A stretch of 64,000 nucleotides of DNA from Raphanus sativus (lineage: Eukaryota; Streptophyta; Magnoliopsida; Brassicales; Brassicaceae). The stretch lies in NCBI RefSeq assembly GCF_000801105.2, contig NC_079517.1, positions 2,418,001 through 2,482,000 of the forward strand. The letters are read 5' to 3'. The first letter of the stretch is position 1. Each line of letters starts with the position of its first letter. The notes below the pieces were generated by a model. That model saw only the letters and a list, made by a program, of their open reading frames with translations, had not been told where the DNA came from and made no database searches. The position numbers and the translations under genes were made by a program. Positions 60,447 through 64,000 of the stretch are shown here, one piece after another.

Positions 60447-60710
60447 GAGAAGGGTAAAAAATTCAGCCTCTTTGATCTAAGAGGAAAGGGGTCTTTGATC
60501 CTTTTTTTTCTGTCTGGAGTGGTCTCTTTGGACACAGATGTTTTAGGCTCTGTGGTCTTAACTTTGACTATGTCGTCTTCTCGCGTAGTTTGTCTGGTTT
60601 TCTTACCTCGTGCGGTGGTTGTATCTCAAAGCATTGAGGCCTGAACTTTGTATTTTTTGGTTCTTTCATTAATGAAACTCGGAGTTAAAAAAAAAAGAGA
60701 AGGGTCAAAA
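60447..60710 (+). mobile_element. 5'-truncated LINE-type retroposon with target duplication
   Basis: The insert (about 60461-60696) ends AATGAAACTCGGAGTT followed by a run of ten or more As. The 14-base words GAGAAGGGTAAAAA (60447) and GAGAAGGGTCAAAA (60697) flank it and differ at two bases, as an old target duplication would. The open frame at 60375-60644 runs across the insertion and is chance. Only the 3' end of the source element is present. Confidence 0.7.
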
Positions 60711-61341
60711 CACAAAACTCACGTGGGGATTTTTTTTAATTGAAATAAATTTTCTTCAAACCCGAAAAAAGCTCAATTAACATTTTTTCTTTGTGCAGTG
60801 CAAAGACATTCCAGATCTGACTTCATTTGTGGTCAGTTCAACCATTCTATAAAATTCATATAATGTGTACGTTATAAAAACTTAAAATTCTTTTTTTTCT
60901 TTTAACACAAGTTAGAAATTCTAACTTAGAATGTTACCGTTTAAAGAGTTTTGGAACTTTTATAAAAAAAAGATGGTACATAAAAGTTCAAAGTTCATAC
61001 ATTTTCTGCATAGTTGTTTTTTTTTAAACATAATTCTGCATAGTTGTTGCTGTTGATATATTTCATGTTACTAAGTTACAGTCAACAAATCCAAATTTAG
61101 TTGCAACTTGCGAGACGTTACAAATAATTCAATGCAATTAGGCAATTACGTAGACGGTACACCACTTAAAGTCTTAAAGATAATCTCTCAAATCAGTCAA
61201 GTCACCAATGAGTCATTAAGAACATGTTTCCGGTCATTAAATAATGACTCTTTCCTCGTACGATGCGATTTGCAATTTCGGAGACTGAGAGACATATCAT
61301 ATTATCATTAAGTGTTCTCAAAATCACATTATACTGTGGCT
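60711..61341. other. Intergenic
   Basis: No feature recognised apart from short poly-T runs. Confidence 0.45.
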
Positions 61342-61343
61342 TA

Positions 61344-61604
61344 CTCCCTCCATTTCTTAAAGAGTGTCGTTGTGACATTTTTCACACAGATTAAAAAAGT
61401 TGTTGAAATATATATAAGTTGTAATTAATTATACCTCTTTGATCAATAGTATTTTAGATAAATAAAATTATTTATAAAATCAATGTAGTTTGCAATTAAT
61501 TTTCAGCTGAAAGTTAGTATAATTTATATTGGAATTGTAAAGTGACGCTCTTTGTGTAACAAAAAAATAAGTTCAGAGTAACACTTATTATAAAACAGAG
61601 GGAG
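61344..61604. mobile_element. Stowaway-type MITE (Tc1/mariner), 261 bp
   Basis: Starts CTCCCTCCATTTCTTAAAG and ends AAAACAGAGGGAG, with TA on both sides (61342-61343 and 61605-61606). The inner arms match loosely in inverted orientation (AAAGAGTGTCGTT with AGTGACGCTCTTT). No coding capacity. Confidence 0.8.
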
Positions 61605-61905
61605 TATTTTACTGCGGTTGTTTAATTCAATTTGATTTAATCGAGGTTATGGTTAGGGGTTAACATTACATATTTACATACATTACCTAAGAGCTCCATT
61701 CAGTGCTGACGGTAATGTAATTTATATTTTCAAATTAAACATTTTTTTCTTCATTAGAAAACGGGCTTTATAACCAGATGATAATATAACAACCAATAAA
61801 TACAAATACCTAGGCAAAAAAATGTTTTTCCAGTTTTATCCAATGAATCTGTAATATAGTTTTTAATTGAAGATAATAGTTAATTAACTGTAAATCTTTA
61901 GAATA

Positions 61906-62554
61906 TCTATATTATTAAAGGAGAAATATCTTTGGAAATTGTTTGAAAACATGTATAGTAGTATAAAAAATATAATATTTTTGAAAACATTTATAACAGT
62001 ATATTAAAAATAAAAGTAATGAATTTGTGTTATTAAAAAAAATTAGAAGTTTATTATATTATGATAAACTATCTATTTTGGACAGATTTAAAATATACGA
62101 AAATTGCTCAATCTAAGTACCTAAAAATATATTTTGTCTAAAATAATCATAAAACAAATTTAAACTTTCTATACATATTTCAAATAAAATAATAATTTAA
62201 AATTGATTTACATCAAAAATTGATTCAAAACATATATATATATATATATTCAAAAATTTATATTTACTAAAATATTTCTAATAAGCATTTAAAATATTTT
62301 TAAAATATATATAAATACAATACAAAACCCAATAAATTATAGTCTTTCTATTTCATATTAAGTTTTTAAAATATAGTAATATATATAATTATTTATATGA
62401 TGATATATATAAAATATTATTAATTATATGATTACTTGTATGATGATACATATAAAATATGATTAACGATATGATATATAATAGTAACATGAAAAGTAAA
62501 TAATAATATATATTTTTTAAATACAGCAGCTCGGATGCGTGAATCAAAGTCTAG
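61906..62554 (+). mobile_element. Non-autonomous Helitron, 649 bp
   Basis: Starts TCTATATTATTAAAGGAG after an A and ends AATCAAAGTCTAG before a T. GCTCGGATGCGTG just before the end is the remnant hairpin. The interior is AT-rich without a gene. Confidence 0.75.
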
Positions 62555-62702
62555 TTCTTTTTGAAGTTTGAAGTTGATAACTCCTTTAATTTTACCGAAA
62601 AGTTTGATTAATCTTTTGGATATTAAACCATCAGGTATCAGATATTTGTACTCTGATTTAAATCTTCAAAGAATCTTTTTCACCAGTCGTATAAGTTTTA
62701 CA

Positions 62703-64000
62703 TCTATATTATTAAAAGAGAAGTACCCATATAAATTGCCCCTAAGTTTTCAAAGTTATTTACACTACTATGCCACTGAGAATTAAATTAAACTACTTAA
62801 TTTAATGCTTGTCTTTTTTAGTTGAGTTAATATGTTGTCCTAATATAAATTAAGTTACCTATTTTAATGTTTGTCTTTTTAGTTGAGTTAATGTGTTGTT
62901 CTAATACAAAAATTTAACTTTCCTTCAATATTAAATCAATTTCGAAATAATTTATAGTTTTATTAATGTTGTCTTTTCAGTTTAATAAATACATTTACTA
63001 ATTCTAAATTTACCATATTTAATGATAATAAAAATCACATATGGTATGGTAGAAAAATTATTGTGCCGTCACTATCTTTTAGTATTCGAACCAAACCAAT
63101 TTTTATGTTAAGTTTAAGTTTTTGGCATACATTATTCAAATTTATTTGTTATATATATTTTTACTTTTATATTTTAAGAATTTTAATATTTTAAAAAGAT
63201 TTAAATGATTTATCCGAACCAGAACATGAACCGAAATTATAAATACCCGAATGAGGCTAAAACCTTTCACCCCAAAAACCTAAAACCTAAAGAGACCTGA
63301 ATCAAACCCGAATGGATATCTGAACGCTCATCCTTACTACAAGATATAGAAACTGAATCACCTTATTTATTTTCGAAAAATTATTTTCTATTGAATTTCT
63401 CATCAGTCTACAATAATTATGAAAACTAATTGTCAAAATCCAATCTGAAAATTATTGAACACGTAAGCCCATTTATAATAATTAGCAGTTAGATCAAATA
63501 TATATTATATTACATTTAATTTTCTTACAAATTTTAATCTTAATTTTTATATGTCACAAATTTGTTAAAAATCTAACAATTAATTTTTTCTTACAAATTT
63601 TATAACTAATGTATCATGTTTAATAGCATATTAACCATATTTTATACTTTTATATTTATCATTCAAAAACTTTGTTTGCTATATATTTACACATACATCT
63701 AATCATATAAATGTTAGATTTGTTTAGGTGATCTCCAGTGTCGGTGATACATTTTACGTTAAATGCAAAAAATATAAAATTACTTAATTTAATATGATTA
63801 CATTTACAAATATAACATTTAGTACACAAACAAATTAAAATTTAAAATTAAATACCCAGTGAGATTATTTTTTAACAAATTTATATTAATAAAAATTTTA
63901 AATATTTGGAATTTAAAAGCATTATGACCCACACCTATACTATTTTAATTAGGACAATTTAATTTATATTAGAATATTTTATTAAAATTTAAATTTAAAT
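62703..64000 (+). mobile_element. Helitron 5' end, 3' end not seen
   Basis: The start TCTATATTATTAAAAGAG after an A is the same 5' end as in the other Helitrons here. No CTAG end with a hairpin is found before the window ends, so it either continues past 64000 or is truncated. The rest of the stretch is AT-rich with no gene. Confidence 0.45.

Noticed and set aside
60375..60644. 89-residue frame near 60.4 kb
   Set aside because: It crosses the edge of a retroposed insert (60447-60460), so it joins unrelated sequences by chance.
1..64000. CRISPR arrays, bacterial operons, tRNA or rRNA genes
   Set aside because: Spliced plant genes throughout; no repeat-spacer pattern and no tRNA cloverleaf with A and B box was recognised by eye.

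Overview
The window is nuclear DNA from a flowering plant of the mustard family (Brassicaceae), most likely Brassica or a close relative. It has small GT-AG introns, AT-rich spacers and many plant transposons. Its backbone genes follow the gene order of Arabidopsis thaliana chromosome 5 around At5g16280 to At5g16210. Those locus numbers are recalled from family knowledge, not searched. Exon boundaries were placed by eye on GT-AG sites and kept only where the reading frame is preserved across every junction.

Layout. 1-4745 (+): 3' two thirds of TRS85/TRAPPC8, a vesicle-tethering subunit. 5.3-12.6 kb: a lineage-specific insert holding two tandem copies of a gene with two TIR domains and no NB-ARC or LRR. 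The second copy is intact; the first is frameshifted. A 1.17 kb Helitron landed behind the second copy after the duplication. 13.66-14.27 kb: a broken and an intact secreted S-protein homologue (SPH). 16.4-18.7 kb: a fold-back element, a 143 bp direct repeat and a decayed RPA70-like gene. 20.1-25.3 kb (-): SYN4/RAD21.3 cohesin kleisin, 15 exons. 26.4-30.1 kb (-): ELF9-like Tat-SF1 type RNA-binding protein. 30.7-31.2 kb (+): small four-helix membrane protein behind a promoter with a tandem duplication and mitotic (MSA) motifs. 31.5-35.3 kb: hAT transposon with an apparently intact 721-residue transposase. 35.5-41.1 kb (-): two tandem stearoyl-ACP desaturases, one lacking the last intron. 41.1-49.4 kb: gene-free repeat belt with a triplicated 380 bp unit split by a Mutator-like element, two Helitrons and telomere-like sequence. 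49.5-51.3 kb (+): PB1-domain protein. 51.8-51.9 kb: first-exon relic of a LisH/HEAT gene. 52.8-58.7 kb: Ty1/copia element with two identical 155 bp LTRs, a TATCA target duplication and a ruined interior. 59.0-59.5 kb (+): small basic unknown protein. 60.4-64 kb: 5'-truncated retroposon, Stowaway-type MITE and Helitrons.

The conserved genes are housekeeping: membrane traffic, cohesion, RNA processing and plastid lipid desaturation. They do not form an operon-like unit. The novelty lies in the insertions: the TIR-TIR pair beside the SPH pair, the hAT, and the copia element beside a gene relic. These can be ordered in time from target duplications and empty sites.
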